Notes: generated by a model from the letters alone, not told the origin. 64,000 nucleotides of DNA from Bacillota bacterium (GCA_023426245.1 JAFABB010000002.1:186001-250000), one strand, 5' to 3'. Shown: positions 15,974 through 24,535, counted from the stretch's first letter. Numbers and translations are program-made.

Positions 15974-17608
15974 TTAAAAGTGATCCGGGTCTTTCTCCAA
16001 GGGTATCACCTCTTCCGGAGAGACCACTTTGGTCGATTTATCCCGCAATAACCCATTGGGATGTCCTCCGCAGAATTTGGTTTGATCCTGCGAAACCTTG
16101 CCGATCGTTTTCATTCCTTGATTGCTGTGGGTCAAAGGGTGCAACGGTTTACCGGTTTGCTTCATCTCTGCCTTAAGGACCGCAGTTGAACCATTGACCA
16201 ACTCCGAAAGCTCCCTTACAATTTGTTTCATGCTCTCCGCCTGCGCATTAAGTTCTTCGGCTGCTGAAGCACTTTCTTCTGCGTTAGCGGCATTTTGCTG
16301 GGTTACGGTTTCGACTTGACCCATGGTTTTACTGACCTGTTCGATTCCTTGAACCTGTTCCTGGCTGGCCGCAGCTATTTCATCCATCAACTGACTGACC
16401 TTTTTGGATTGGGCGGTGATTTCGTTTAAGGCCTCACGGACCTTCTCCGCAACAGCCACCCCAACATTGGATAGCTCAATATTGGTTTCAATAATAGCGG
16501 TGGTATCCTTGGCCGCCTGTGCGCTTCTTCCTGCTAGATTTCGCACTTCTTCAGCGACTACGGCAAACCCCATTCCGGCCTCACCTGCTCTGGCAGCCTC
16601 AATCGCCGCATTGAGTGCGAGAATGTTGGTTTGGAAAGCGATGTCATCGATGACTTTGATGATTTTGGCGATTTGGTCGCTGGATTTCTTAATCTCTTGG
16701 ATTGAATCCATCATCTGCTGCATTTCGGTGCTTCCTTTATTCGCCGACTTCTCGGCCTGAACCGAAAATAGCGCAGCCTGTTTGGTATTGTTGTCATTTT
16801 GTGCCATCATCGAGGCCGCCTCTTGAAGAGTCGACGAAGTTTCTTCTATGGCTGCAGCTTGTTCAGCGCTTCCCTGTGATAATTGGCTTGCCGATGCCGA
16901 TAATTGATGGGAGGCTGCCGCGACCTGTCCGGCGCTTTCCCCTATCCGGGTGGCCATAGAGTTCATCGGTCTGGCGATACTTTGAGTGATAAAGTAAGTG
17001 CCGGCAAATCCAATCAGGATACAAACAACAGCAAGCACAATCAATACTTGAAATGTGGTTGCAAAAGTTTTGGTTGTGGCTCTACTCTCAAGATCATTAT
17101 TTTCATCCGCAACCTTAATCAGTTCTTCAAGCTTATTTAAGGATTCCCGCATCAGGGGATCCGCCTGAGTGTCCAATAAATCTTGCGCTTCGGCGGTGTT
17201 TCCCGAAGCAATCAATCCAGCCACTTGATTATTGACTGATTTTGATTGCGCACGAATGCCATTATAACTCTCCAATAATTCTTTTTCCGTTGGGGTAAGC
17301 ATCAAAGTTTCTAGCGATTTCATCGCATTGTCCAAATTCGAACGAGCTTCGGCGGTCTCATTTTTTAACCTTTCCAAAGTCTCCTGATCACCCGCAAACA
17401 CGAGATCACCACGGGTATTGCCGGAAACGACTAAGGCCGATTGTTTTATAATGCCAACCAGTCTTATGGTTTCAGAATTGTCCATCACATTGTTTAATTG
17501 GGATTGAAAAATCCGCATACCGAATAAGGAAATACCAACTAAAAGGACAACGAGAATCAGAACCAGAGCATAGCCTAATACAATCCGGGTACTTAATTTT
17601 GCCTTCAT
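15974..17608 (-). CDS. Methyl-accepting chemotaxis protein 2
   Basis: A 544-residue chemoreceptor. Helix 1 lies at about residues 8-30 (VLGYALVLILVVLLVGISLF), followed by a four-helix-bundle type sensor of about 155 residues and helix 2 (FQVLIVLAVVCILIGFAGTY). The cytoplasmic coiled coil has the conserved hairpin tip QTNILALNAAIEAARAGE and is nearly identical to that of the neighbouring receptor from residue 230 on. Sensor halves differ, so the two likely detect different cues. The protein ends in a linker and the tail SPEEVIPLEKDPDHF, which parallels the tail of receptor 1. GGGAGG lies about 12 bases before the ATG. A sigma-28-like promoter is visible about 190 bases upstream. It is a single-gene unit convergent with the XRE gene. 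Confidence 0.95.
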   Translation of the reverse strand: MKAKLSTRIVLGYALVLILVVLLVGISLFGMRIFQSQLNNVMDNSETIRLVGIIKQSALVVSGNTRGDLVFAGDQETLERLKNETAEARSNLDNAMKSLETLMLTPTEKELLESYNGIRAQSKSVNNQVAGLIASGNTAEAQDLLDTQADPLMRESLNKLEELIKVADENNDLESRATTKTFATTFQVLIVLAVVCILIGFAGTYFITQSIARPMNSMATRIGESAGQVAAASHQLSASASQLSQGSAEQAAAIEETSSTLQEAASMMAQNDNNTKQAALFSVQAEKSANKGSTEMQQMMDSIQEIKKSSDQIAKIIKVIDDIAFQTNILALNAAIEAARAGEAGMGFAVVAEEVRNLAGRSAQAAKDTTAIIETNIELSNVGVAVAEKVREALNEITAQSKKVSQLMDEIAAASQEQVQGIEQVSKTMGQVETVTQQNAANAEESASAAEELNAQAESMKQIVRELSELVNGSTAVLKAEMKQTGKPLHPLTHSNQGMKTIGKVSQDQTKFCGGHPNGLLRDKSTKVVSPEEVIPLEKDPDHF

Positions 17609-17802
17609 TTTCTTGATGATCCTCCCTATTTTTTATTATAATGGCCTTTCGGTTCCAATCTAATGGCTCCAATCCAAAATCATTCAAAGCATATAGATAG
17701 ACAAAAAGGACCAAAATTCAGCACCCTTTTTGAAAAAAAAGAATTAATCAGCATTACACAATAAATTTCCTTATTAATCTATCATTTGAGTTCTTTTTTA
17801 AA

Positions 17803-17828
17803 TTATCGGCAATTTTTACAATAAGTTA
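17803..17828 (-). promoter_or_regulatory. Candidate sigma-28 (flagellar/chemotaxis) promoter
   Basis: On the minus strand a perfect GCCGATAA -10 (17810-17803) follows TAACTTAT with a 10-base spacer. The family consensus is TAAAGTTT, 11 bases, GCCGATAA. The -10 match is strong and the -35 partial. It would drive chemoreceptor 2. Confidence 0.5.
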
Positions 17829-18142
17829 ACAAATTACTCTTACCTTAAAAAAATATTCATTGATATACACGTTTTTATCAACAAACCCATAAGGATTCTC
17901 AAAGCAGTCTCGAACCATGATCTCCAACCGGGCTAAAAAAGTACTACTTTGCGCAAGACGTTCAAAAACATCATTCAATTAATAAAAAACATTTATTTTG
18001 TAAAAAAAATAACAAATAATTAAAAATATCCATTTAAAATTTTTATACCCGATGAAAACATCGGCATAGTATGCAAATACTTGATTGTTTTTTGATAACC
18101 GTCCAAAGATATCCTAATATTTTACGGAAATTGCATTTTATA
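17829..18142. other. AT-rich gap between cheD operon end and chemoreceptor 2
   Basis: No ORF of interest. A short hairpin CCGATG-AAAA-CATCGG (about 18050-18065) is visible without a following U-run. The rest is A/T-rich upstream sequence of the chemoreceptor 2 promoter. Confidence 0.4.
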
Positions 18143-18173
18143 ATAAAAAAAGCAATGCCTTTTCCTGGCATTA
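18143..18173 (-). terminator. Terminator of the cheY-cheD operon
   Basis: On the minus strand GTAATGCC pairs with GGCATTGC (one G-U pair) around AGGAAAA, followed by seven U residues; it lies about 50 bases after the last cheD stop. Short T-runs on the other strand could make it bidirectional. Confidence 0.8.
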
Positions 18174-18225
18174 CTTTTTCAGGTTTATTTATGATTGTAT
18201 AGACCCTTATTGCATATTCGTAAGA

Positions 18226-18699
18226 TTATTCATACCAGTCACTTTGACGGATATCATCGGTTTGATAGACCAAAACTTTACCCGTCATCGAGTTATATAT
18301 TACTTTACGGCCATAATTGCCTCCAACCTCTTTGGTTACAATTTTAATACGATAATTGGCCAGTATTTCTTCGGCAATCACACTATTATCATTACCAATG
18401 GTTGAATTGGAGTTTGGATTATGAGCCCCACCAATAACATGAGCCTTGAGATGGTTCAAATCAGCCCCCATGTCTTGCATCAACCGTAATAAATGAGGAA
18501 TTGCGAGTTCCCCAACTTTACCGTTGGTCTCGCCATGAACGGATGTTGGATAAATAAAATGACACGCCCCGCCAAATTGTTGATTGCTATCCCATAAACA
18601 GACCGCTACACATGAACCTAGCACAATATGGATCAAATGGAGCTCTTGACTGGCAAAAATATAGCCGGGTTGTAAAAAATAAGTCTTTGAATCCTCCAT
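18226..18699 (-). CDS. cheD: Chemoreceptor glutamine deamidase CheD (second copy)
   Basis: CheD deamidates receptor glutamines and, with CheC/CheX-type phosphatases, forms part of adaptation. The 157-residue protein has the diagnostic IVLGSCVAVCLWD with the nucleophile Cys30 and GGACHFIYP with His47. C-terminal conserved features are VIGGAHN, IGNDNS and GGNYGRKVIYNSMTGKV. Where Thermotoga CheD has the third triad residue (Thr, six before the Cys) this protein has His24, by my own alignment. It lies 30 bases after another cheD with about half of its residues identical. It ends the operon. Confidence 0.93.
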   Translation of the reverse strand: MEDSKTYFLQPGYIFASQELHLIHIVLGSCVAVCLWDSNQQFGGACHFIYPTSVHGETNGKVGELAIPHLLRLMQDMGADLNHLKAHVIGGAHNPNSNSTIGNDNSVIAEEILANYRIKIVTKEVGGNYGRKVIYNSMTGKVLVYQTDDIRQSDWYE

Positions 18700-18729
18700 G
18701 ATATCTCCAAATCACCAGCTTCTGTTTAT

Positions 18730-19212
18730 TTACAAATTACTGCCGTACCAGTCTTCTTTGCGTATATCGTTGATTTTATAAATAAGAATTTCTCCAGTGC
18801 TGCTGTTAAAGACAACTTTCCTTCCAAACTGGCCTTTGACATCCCGGGTTAAAACCTCAATCTGGTGCTGCTGCAATAACTCATCGGCCAAATCCGAATT
18901 GGCAGATCCAACGATAGAGTGAAATTTAGCGTTATCGCCGCCCCCAACAATATGGGCTTTTAGCTCTCCCTTTACAGAACCCAATTCTAACATTAACCGT
19001 ATCATATGGGGAATTGCTACTTCACCGTATTTGCCGTTATGTTCTCCGTCATTCGATTTTGGTAAAATGTAATGACAGATTCCACCATATCGGTGTTTTG
19101 GATCCCATAAACAGACTGCAACACATGAACCAAGTACGGTATGGACCAAATGGGGTTCGGAGCTGGTAAAAATATACCCTGGATGTAAAAAATATGTTTT
19201 TGGTTCTTCCAA
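18730..19212 (-). CDS. cheD: Chemoreceptor glutamine deamidase CheD (first copy)
   Basis: A 160-residue CheD with TVLGSCVAVCLWD (Cys30) and GGICHYILP (His47), then IVGGGDNAKF and GQFGRKVVFNSSTGEIL. The start is a TTG with AGGG seven bases upstream, 23 bases after cheW. It is the first of two tandem cheD genes, each with an intact Cys-His pair, so both are probably active. Differences are spread along the protein, as expected for an old duplication, not a recent copy. One copy may pair with each of the two CheX-type partners upstream in the operon. Confidence 0.93.
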   Translation of the reverse strand: MEEPKTYFLHPGYIFTSSEPHLVHTVLGSCVAVCLWDPKHRYGGICHYILPKSNDGEHNGKYGEVAIPHMIRLMLELGSVKGELKAHIVGGGDNAKFHSIVGSANSDLADELLQQHQIEVLTRDVKGQFGRKVVFNSSTGEILIYKINDIRKEDWYGSNL

Positions 19213-19235
19213 TTGATTACCCTCAAGTATTCTTT

Positions 19236-19721
19236 TTATACTTTTTCTTCATTTATTTTTTGTTTGAGATAAGTAAGATCCTCTCCGCTCAATATCTGTT
19301 CGATATCTAAAATCATGACCACCCGCTCTTTCAGTTTACCGATTCCAGCTAGAAAATCGTTTTCAAATTGGGCATCATACTCTGGTAACAAATCAATCTC
19401 ATTTTTCTGAATATTGATAACTTCGGCCACAGTATCCACGGCTACGCCAACTAAATAATGTGCTTGTTCGGTTACTATTTCAATAACAATGACACAAGTC
19501 CGGTCAGTATATGGTTTTTCTGTCATTCCAAATTTCAAACGCAAATCAATAATTGGAATGATCTTCCCGCGCAAATTGATAACACCCTTGATATAGTTTT
19601 TTGTCTTGGGAATATGAGTAATCTCCATTACGCCGATAATTTCTCGGGCTTTTTTGATAGGGATCCCATATATTTCTTGATCCAAAAGGAATGTTAGAAA
19701 TTTACCCCCTTCAATGACCAT
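19236..19721 (-). CDS. cheW: Chemotaxis coupling protein CheW (operon copy)
   Basis: A single-domain CheW of 161 residues located right after cheA in the main chemotaxis operon. Seen: FLTFLLDQEIYGIPI, IPKTKNYIKGVINLRGKIIPIIDLRLKFG (split motif of the CheW fold) and a VAVDTVAEVINIQ strand. Strong similarity to the CheW at 14600 shows they are paralogues. The ATG at 19721 is preceded by AGGAGG. It bridges receptors and CheA in the core signalling array. Confidence 0.95.
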   Translation of the reverse strand: MVIEGGKFLTFLLDQEIYGIPIKKAREIIGVMEITHIPKTKNYIKGVINLRGKIIPIIDLRLKFGMTEKPYTDRTCVIVIEIVTEQAHYLVGVAVDTVAEVINIQKNEIDLLPEYDAQFENDFLAGIGKLKERVVMILDIEQILSGEDLTYLKQKINEEKV

Positions 19722-19832
19722 TCGAGTTTCCTCCTAATTATCCTAGTGTATTTTTGCAGATAGTAACCAATCATTAAAATCAAAACAAACGGTGGATTTA
19801 TTTGCATTTTCGCAAAAGGTTTATTGAAAATT

Positions 19833-21833
19833 TTATTCGGCCTTATACAGGTTTTCAATGTCCAATATTAAAGCGACCGTTCCGTCACCGAGTATTGACG
19901 CTCCGGATACATAATCCAATTCACTAAACTCGCTTCCGAGAGGTTTGATTACAATTTCACGACGATCAACCACATTCCGCACCGGAAGGGCCTTGAGTTT
20001 TTGCTCAACTTCTACTAAAACAACCAACTCCGCCGTCTTCTCATCCTCTACCGCAGCTTGAATCCCACCAAATAATTTAGTCCAAGGGATCAGAGGGATA
20101 ATTTCATCTTTGATGCGAATCATGACTTTGTTTCCGCTAATATTAACCCATTGACCTTCTTCCGGTTTAAGGATTTGTTTGATATAGAGTGTTGGTATGA
20201 TATAACGCACTCCTAAGATATCAATAATCGTTCCATTAATTACCGCTAAATTAATCGGTATTTTTAACGTAAAGTCACAACCCTGGCCGGGTCTGTTATT
20301 GACCTCTACTTTTCCCCCTATTTTGGCGACCTCGGTTTTTACAACATCCAAACCAACCCCGCGTCCGGAAATATCCGTTATCTTTTCCGCAGTCGAAAAC
20401 CCCGGCAAAAAAACAACGTTGATGATTTCATCATTGGTATATATTTTTTCGGGATCCAGCATCTTTTTCTCAATTGCTTTTTGGTAAATCCGCTCGGTAT
20501 CCAAACCCCGACCATCATCGCTGATCTCTATATAAACATTGCCGCGTTTACTATAAGCCGATATCTTAACCAAACCCTCGATCGATTTTCCCTTGGCAGG
20601 TCTTTCCGCCTCATCTTCTATACCATGGGATATCGAATTTTTTACCAAATGGACCAGAGGATCCAATATCCGTTCAGCTACACCGCGGTCAATTTCTGTT
20701 TCTTCTCCTGTTATTTCAATATTTACATTTTTCCCCAATTCAACAATGGTATCCCGACCAATACGGTTTATCTTCTGAAAGGTCGATTTCAAAGAAACCA
20801 TTCGTAAAGACATTGAAATATTTTGAACATCTTTGGAGATTTTCTCCATTCTCAAAAGATTCGTAACCAGAGAGTCATTGGTTCCAAAGCGCTTTACGGC
20901 ATCTTGTTCAATTTGGGATTGAATGATAACCAACTCTCCGATTAAATCGACTAAATTATCAATTTTCAACGCGGACACTCTTGTATATCCGCCACTTGAA
21001 TTCAATAAATTTGCGGCTTTTTCTTGAATTCTCAATGATTGAAGGACATCTGCAGCATCTGCCTTTTTTTCTTTCACCGCCAATTGTCCTAATTTGAGTT
21101 CAGGATGATCTTCTTGTTTTACCAATAATTCTTCAACGTCTTTAGGATCAAGTCCCTGTCCGACCATTATTTCACCAATTTTGTCTACCTTGATAGCTTG
21201 AATTTCTTCAGCCGGTGTCGTATTTACAGCGGAAGCCTCGGAATAAATCATTCCTTTATTAAGGAGTTCCAAATGATGTTCGACAGTCTGCAGAAAACCC
21301 GGATCTTCGTTGAGGGTAAGATCATCACAAATCTTTTTTAATAAGTCCGAAGAAGCTAGGATCATATCAACAAAGCTCTTGCTGACTTTTAAATCACCCT
21401 TACGGCATTTGTCCAACTCTGTTTCGGTTTGATGCGCTATTTTTCGTACGAGGTCTTGATTGACAAATCCAGCCAAACCCTTCACAGTATGAAAGGAACG
21501 AAACAAGCTATTGACTAACTCCAAATTTTCAGGATCGGTTTCTAACGCCAAAACACTCATTTCGATGTTTTCAATATGTTCCCTTGTTTCAACTAAAAAA
21601 TCATTTAAAAATTCGGGATCAACATCCAAAGTTTCTTTTTTCTCAGGGATTGTCACAGTTTCCTCTTTAATTGGCGCTGCTTCTAAATTGCCGTTCTTTA
21701 ATTCTTCTTTTTGCGAGGGAGCCGGATCTTCCATAATTATTTTAGCGATTATTTCATTGACCTCACTATTTTGAGAGGAATCGGCTTTTTCGTTTCCGTT
21801 TTGATCGAGAATTTTGTCTTTTGACTTTCCCAA
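19833..21833 (-). CDS. cheA: Chemotaxis histidine kinase CheA
   Basis: Receptor-coupled kinase that phosphorylates CheY. In the 666-residue protein an acidic, poorly conserved N-terminal stretch of about 70 residues precedes the Hpt domain, whose phospho-accepting His is in SFHTVKGLAGF at about residue 115. No typical P2 domain is apparent; instead a segment with VGQGLDPKDVEELL and LGQLAVKEKKA lies before the dimerisation helix (LVDLIGELVIIQSQI). The kinase core shows HLVKNSISHGIE, ISDDGRGLD and GRGVGLDVVKTEV, and the C-terminus is a CheW-like domain. The TTG at 21831-21833 with AAGGTGG eight bases upstream is preferred over an upstream ATG that would overlap the preceding gene. It sits between the CheX-like and CheW genes. 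Confidence 0.95.
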   Translation of the reverse strand: MGKSKDKILDQNGNEKADSSQNSEVNEIIAKIIMEDPAPSQKEELKNGNLEAAPIKEETVTIPEKKETLDVDPEFLNDFLVETREHIENIEMSVLALETDPENLELVNSLFRSFHTVKGLAGFVNQDLVRKIAHQTETELDKCRKGDLKVSKSFVDMILASSDLLKKICDDLTLNEDPGFLQTVEHHLELLNKGMIYSEASAVNTTPAEEIQAIKVDKIGEIMVGQGLDPKDVEELLVKQEDHPELKLGQLAVKEKKADAADVLQSLRIQEKAANLLNSSGGYTRVSALKIDNLVDLIGELVIIQSQIEQDAVKRFGTNDSLVTNLLRMEKISKDVQNISMSLRMVSLKSTFQKINRIGRDTIVELGKNVNIEITGEETEIDRGVAERILDPLVHLVKNSISHGIEDEAERPAKGKSIEGLVKISAYSKRGNVYIEISDDGRGLDTERIYQKAIEKKMLDPEKIYTNDEIINVVFLPGFSTAEKITDISGRGVGLDVVKTEVAKIGGKVEVNNRPGQGCDFTLKIPINLAVINGTIIDILGVRYIIPTLYIKQILKPEEGQWVNISGNKVMIRIKDEIIPLIPWTKLFGGIQAAVEDEKTAELVVLVEVEQKLKALPVRNVVDRREIVIKPLGSEFSELDYVSGASILGDGTVALILDIENLYKAE

Positions 21834-21859
21834 AATAAACACCACCTTAATTATATTGC

Positions 21860-22318
21860 TTATGTACCTTGTTCGAGGCAATAAGCAATTGACAGCATTT
21901 CACTCTCACCATTGAGCTGAAAGAATAGTTTTGTGGTCCGATTACGGCTTATCATTAACAAAACATTTTCCCCGGAAATAAATATCGGAGGTGAGATGGC
22001 AATGGAGTGAATTGCTTTAAACTTACTCATTGCCACATTTACGGCCAGGGTAGTAATTTCGCCAATAGCTGTTTTCATCTCATCATCGATAACAGAAACA
22101 TCAGTACCTTTTAAAGTTGAGGCTATTCTTAGGGTTTGAATATTACTAAAACTGAAAACGATATTTCCTTGCAAGGTGTGGGAGAAACTATTTAAAACGT
22201 TGACTTGATTACCGGATGTTAGTAAATTCTCCTCCATTGCATATTGAAATTGCGGCTTTATTTTAAATATAGGTAATACGTTGTTTACTGCATAAATCAA
22301 TGAATCTTTTATATCCAC
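21860..22318 (-). CDS. CheX/CheC-fold protein with altered phosphatase motif
   Basis: A 152-residue protein of the CheC/CheX/FliY phosphatase fold. CheX active sites read Glu-x-x-Asn in a helix, typically within a sequence like ELxNMIxG. Here the equivalent stretch is GEITTLAVNVAMSKF: Glu87 is present but the Asn position is Thr90. The rest (GNIVFSF strand, PPIFISGENVLLM) fits the fold. The start is GTG, three bases after the stop of the intact cheX, with GAAGGTG upstream. It may have lost activity and act as a dimer partner or as a CheD-binding regulator. It could also be a divergent CheC; the family call is moderate, the operon context firm. Confidence 0.7.
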   Translation of the reverse strand: MDIKDSLIYAVNNVLPIFKIKPQFQYAMEENLLTSGNQVNVLNSFSHTLQGNIVFSFSNIQTLRIASTLKGTDVSVIDDEMKTAIGEITTLAVNVAMSKFKAIHSIAISPPIFISGENVLLMISRNRTTKLFFQLNGESEMLSIAYCLEQGT

Positions 22319-22321
22319 AGA

Positions 22322-22789
22322 CTATACACCTTCAAACCCGATTTCGATACGAATTGGCCCATAATTTGAGTTATACGTCTGCATGGATGATTGTACCTGT
22401 GGAGTCGCAATACCGATATTTTCATCGGCAAATATCGCCGGTGGGGTTAGCCGAAGATTGCTTCCCTTATAATTATTATTCACTTGGGTTATGCTGCTCC
22501 CCGTTATCATATTGGTTAGTTCCGCCAAGTAAAAGCATAGATCCATCTCGTCGCTGGCCGGTTCTCCATTGGCACATTCATATAACTTCCGAATTAGCTT
22601 TTCTGCCATTGTAACATGAATTCGCCCTTTGTGAAGGCCAACAACTCCCACAACGGAGGAAAGTTTTTTTTCCTTGTCCCCGGAATTCTCATTGCAACTT
22701 TCCACCAGGACATCGGACATCAGTTCCAAATTCTTTTTTAAAGCACCTTCAAAACACTTACAAAAAAATGCAAATTTATCTTGTTCCAT
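22322..22789 (-). CDS. cheX: CheY-P phosphatase CheX
   Basis: CheX dephosphorylates CheY-P. The 155-residue protein carries the catalytic helix with YLAELTNMITGSSI, in which Glu90 and Asn93 form the Glu-x-x-Asn motif, and C-terminal strands with PPAIFADENIGI. An N-terminal half with VVGLHKGRIHVTMAE matches the first CheX strand pair. It lies between cheY (17 bases) and the CheX-like gene (3 bases), so the operon places phosphatase next to substrate. Length is normal for CheX. Confidence 0.85.
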   Translation of the reverse strand: MEQDKFAFFCKCFEGALKKNLELMSDVLVESCNENSGDKEKKLSSVVGVVGLHKGRIHVTMAEKLIRKLYECANGEPASDEMDLCFYLAELTNMITGSSITQVNNNYKGSNLRLTPPAIFADENIGIATPQVQSSMQTYNSNYGPIRIEIGFEGV

Positions 22790-22806
22790 TTCCGGATACC
22801 TCTTTT

Positions 22807-23175
22807 CTATAGAATACTCCGGATGCTGCTTACCAGCTCTTCCGGTTTAAAGGGCTTTGTTAAGAAAATTTTGATGCCGATTCGTTTTGCTTTACTGGTT
22901 AAATCCTCATCGCCCATAGCACTTAACATAATAACTTTGGCATCAGGATTTCTTTGAAATAAAGCTTCCGCCGTTTCAATACCATCCATAATCGGCATGG
23001 TAACATCTAAAATAATCAAGTCCGGCTTAAGAAGATCAATTTTTTCCAAACCTTCCTGCCCATTAAAGGCTTGATCCACAACTTGAAAACCTTCGGGTTC
23101 TAAAGCGCGTTTAACCGCCTTATACACCATTGGGGAATCATCAATTACAAGTACTCTGCAAACCTGCTCCATCAA
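22807..23175 (-). CDS. cheY: Chemotaxis response regulator CheY
   Basis: A stand-alone 122-residue receiver domain that would carry the CheA signal to the flagellar motor. Seen: the acidic pair Asp12-Asp13 in LVIDDSPMV, phospho-acceptor Asp57 in LIILDVTMP, Ser85 in VIMLSAMG and Lys107 in FLTKPF. All five receiver-domain key positions are present. First gene of the operon cheY-cheX-cheX-like-cheA-cheW-cheD-cheD. The ATG at 23175 or the adjacent one at 23172 can be the start; GGAGG lies upstream. Confidence 0.93.
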   Translation of the reverse strand: MMEQVCRVLVIDDSPMVYKAVKRALEPEGFQVVDQAFNGQEGLEKIDLLKPDLIILDVTMPIMDGIETAEALFQRNPDAKVIMLSAMGDEDLTSKAKRIGIKIFLTKPFKPEELVSSIRSIL

Positions 23176-23773
23176 ACTTCCTCCTTAAACTGATTCTCAT
23201 TTTAATCATTTAGAATATTAATAATTACATTTTGTTTTATAAGTGAATTTTTACTTTTTTGTTATGTTTTAACGTAAAACACTTAAATTATATTTTATCC
23301 ATCAAAAGAATGGAAAGAAATGTCTCGTCCAACCCCTATTGTCAAATTGAGTCCTTTGGTCCCATACCTATTTGTTATTTCGGCTTGTGCTTCATTTTCC
23401 TTTAGTTAAATTTCCCTGGCTATCGAGAATATTTTATCATAATACAAAATTAATCATATAATATCGGAGAATTTTTAACACAAAACAAAATATAACATAT
23501 TTATCCAAAAATGTTTACGAAAGTATTAATTTATTTTTTTTACAAAAACCAATATATTAAAAAATCTCTCTCATCGATAAGACTATCATATAATAGGATT
23601 GCAAATGGGATTTTAAAAAAAACGAAATCAAAGTGTCATCTTTAATTCAAATATCTTTGAAGCACCGATTCATCTTTAGCAAATAATTTTCATTCCCTTA
23701 TAAAAAAACATAATGGTTTAGGTCCTGCTTTAAGTAGCCAGCGATGGAAGGGGTGGAGTTTTCTTTTAAAAAT
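23176..23773. other. AT-rich gene-free region upstream of the chemotaxis operon
   Basis: About 600 strongly A/T-rich bases. The promoter of the cheY operon must lie here on the minus strand, but no unambiguous sigma-A or sigma-28 site was found. No conserved riboswitch sequence was recognised. A minus-strand ORF at 23690-23983 reads through the terminator at 23774-23810 and shows no protein character. Confidence 0.45.
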
Positions 23774-23810
23774 GAAAAAAGGGCGGCCTCGAAGAAATTT
23801 TGAAGCGCCC
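23774..23810 (-). terminator. Probable terminator of the pyr-purE operon
   Basis: On the minus strand GGGCG...CGCCC enclose an imperfect stem-loop and are followed by six U residues. It lies about 210 bases after the purE stop, the first terminator-like structure after that gene. Confidence 0.65.
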
Positions 23811-24019
23811 ATGCCAATGACAAAAATGAATATACACAGCGATTCATTTAAGTAATGTCTTTTCAGATTTCGGCGAATTAAAAATGTCCCTTTAGGACTG
23901 CCTCTTACCAAATTGACAACGGAACTCATGAAGAAACCCCTAACGATTCGACAGCTCTTTGTAAAATAAACTGTTGCTATCAAATAATAGGGGATTTCGG
24001 TTCATTTCATTTGCACAAC

Positions 24020-24535
24020 CTATTTTTTCTGTTCCAAGTATTGCTTGTAACCGATCTCTTCTAATAATACCGCTTTATCATTGACTTCCTTGGCCAACTT
24101 TTTCTTATACTCGATCATTTTATGACGTAAAGAAGAATCAACCACACTTAGGATCTGAACTGCTAAAATACCGGCATTTTTAGCCCCATTGATACTGACG
24201 GTGGCCACCGGAATACCTCCAGGCATTTGAACGATGGAGTATAACGAATCTACCCCATCTAAAGTGTTTGTTTTGATAGGAATTCCAATAACCGGTAATG
24301 GAGTCATTGCCGCCAAAACTCCTGGCAAGTGCGCAGCCCCACCGGCTCCTGCCACAATAACCTCCAACCCGCGTTCGGCGGCAGTCGATGCATATTCGAT
24401 AGCGCGTTTGGGTGAACGATGTGCAGATATAATCGTCATTTCATAATCGACGCTGAATTCTTCCAGGACCTCGGCGGCCATCTTCATAATTGTTAAATCC
24501 GAATCACTACCCATAACAATTCCAACTAAAGGCAT
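24020..24535 (-). CDS. purE: N5-carboxyaminoimidazole ribonucleotide mutase (PurE, class I)
   Basis: Converts N5-CAIR to CAIR in purine synthesis. The 171-residue protein has VGIVMGSDSDLTIMKMA at the N-terminus, the ISAHRSPKRAIEY motif with the active-site His, and AGAGGAAHLPGVLAAMTPLPVIGIP, all standard for class I PurE. The ATG at 24533-24535 matches the family start; an upstream in-frame ATG would add nine residues. It lies 157 bases after pyrE, at the end of the pyrimidine operon and far from the other pur genes. No purK is seen in the window. Confidence 0.96.
   Translation of the reverse strand: MPLVGIVMGSDSDLTIMKMAAEVLEEFSVDYEMTIISAHRSPKRAIEYASTAAERGLEVIVAGAGGAAHLPGVLAAMTPLPVIGIPIKTNTLDGVDSLYSIVQMPGGIPVATVSINGAKNAGILAVQILSVVDSSLRHKMIEYKKKLAKEVNDKAVLLEEIGYKQYLEQKK

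Noticed and set aside
18050..18065. Hairpin CCGATG-AAAA-CATCGG as a terminator
   Set aside because: No U-run on either strand; the better terminator of the cheD operon lies at 18143-18173.
23690..23983. Minus-strand ORF of 97 codons after purE
   Set aside because: It reads through a terminator-like hairpin, has no Shine-Dalgarno and shows no protein-like composition.
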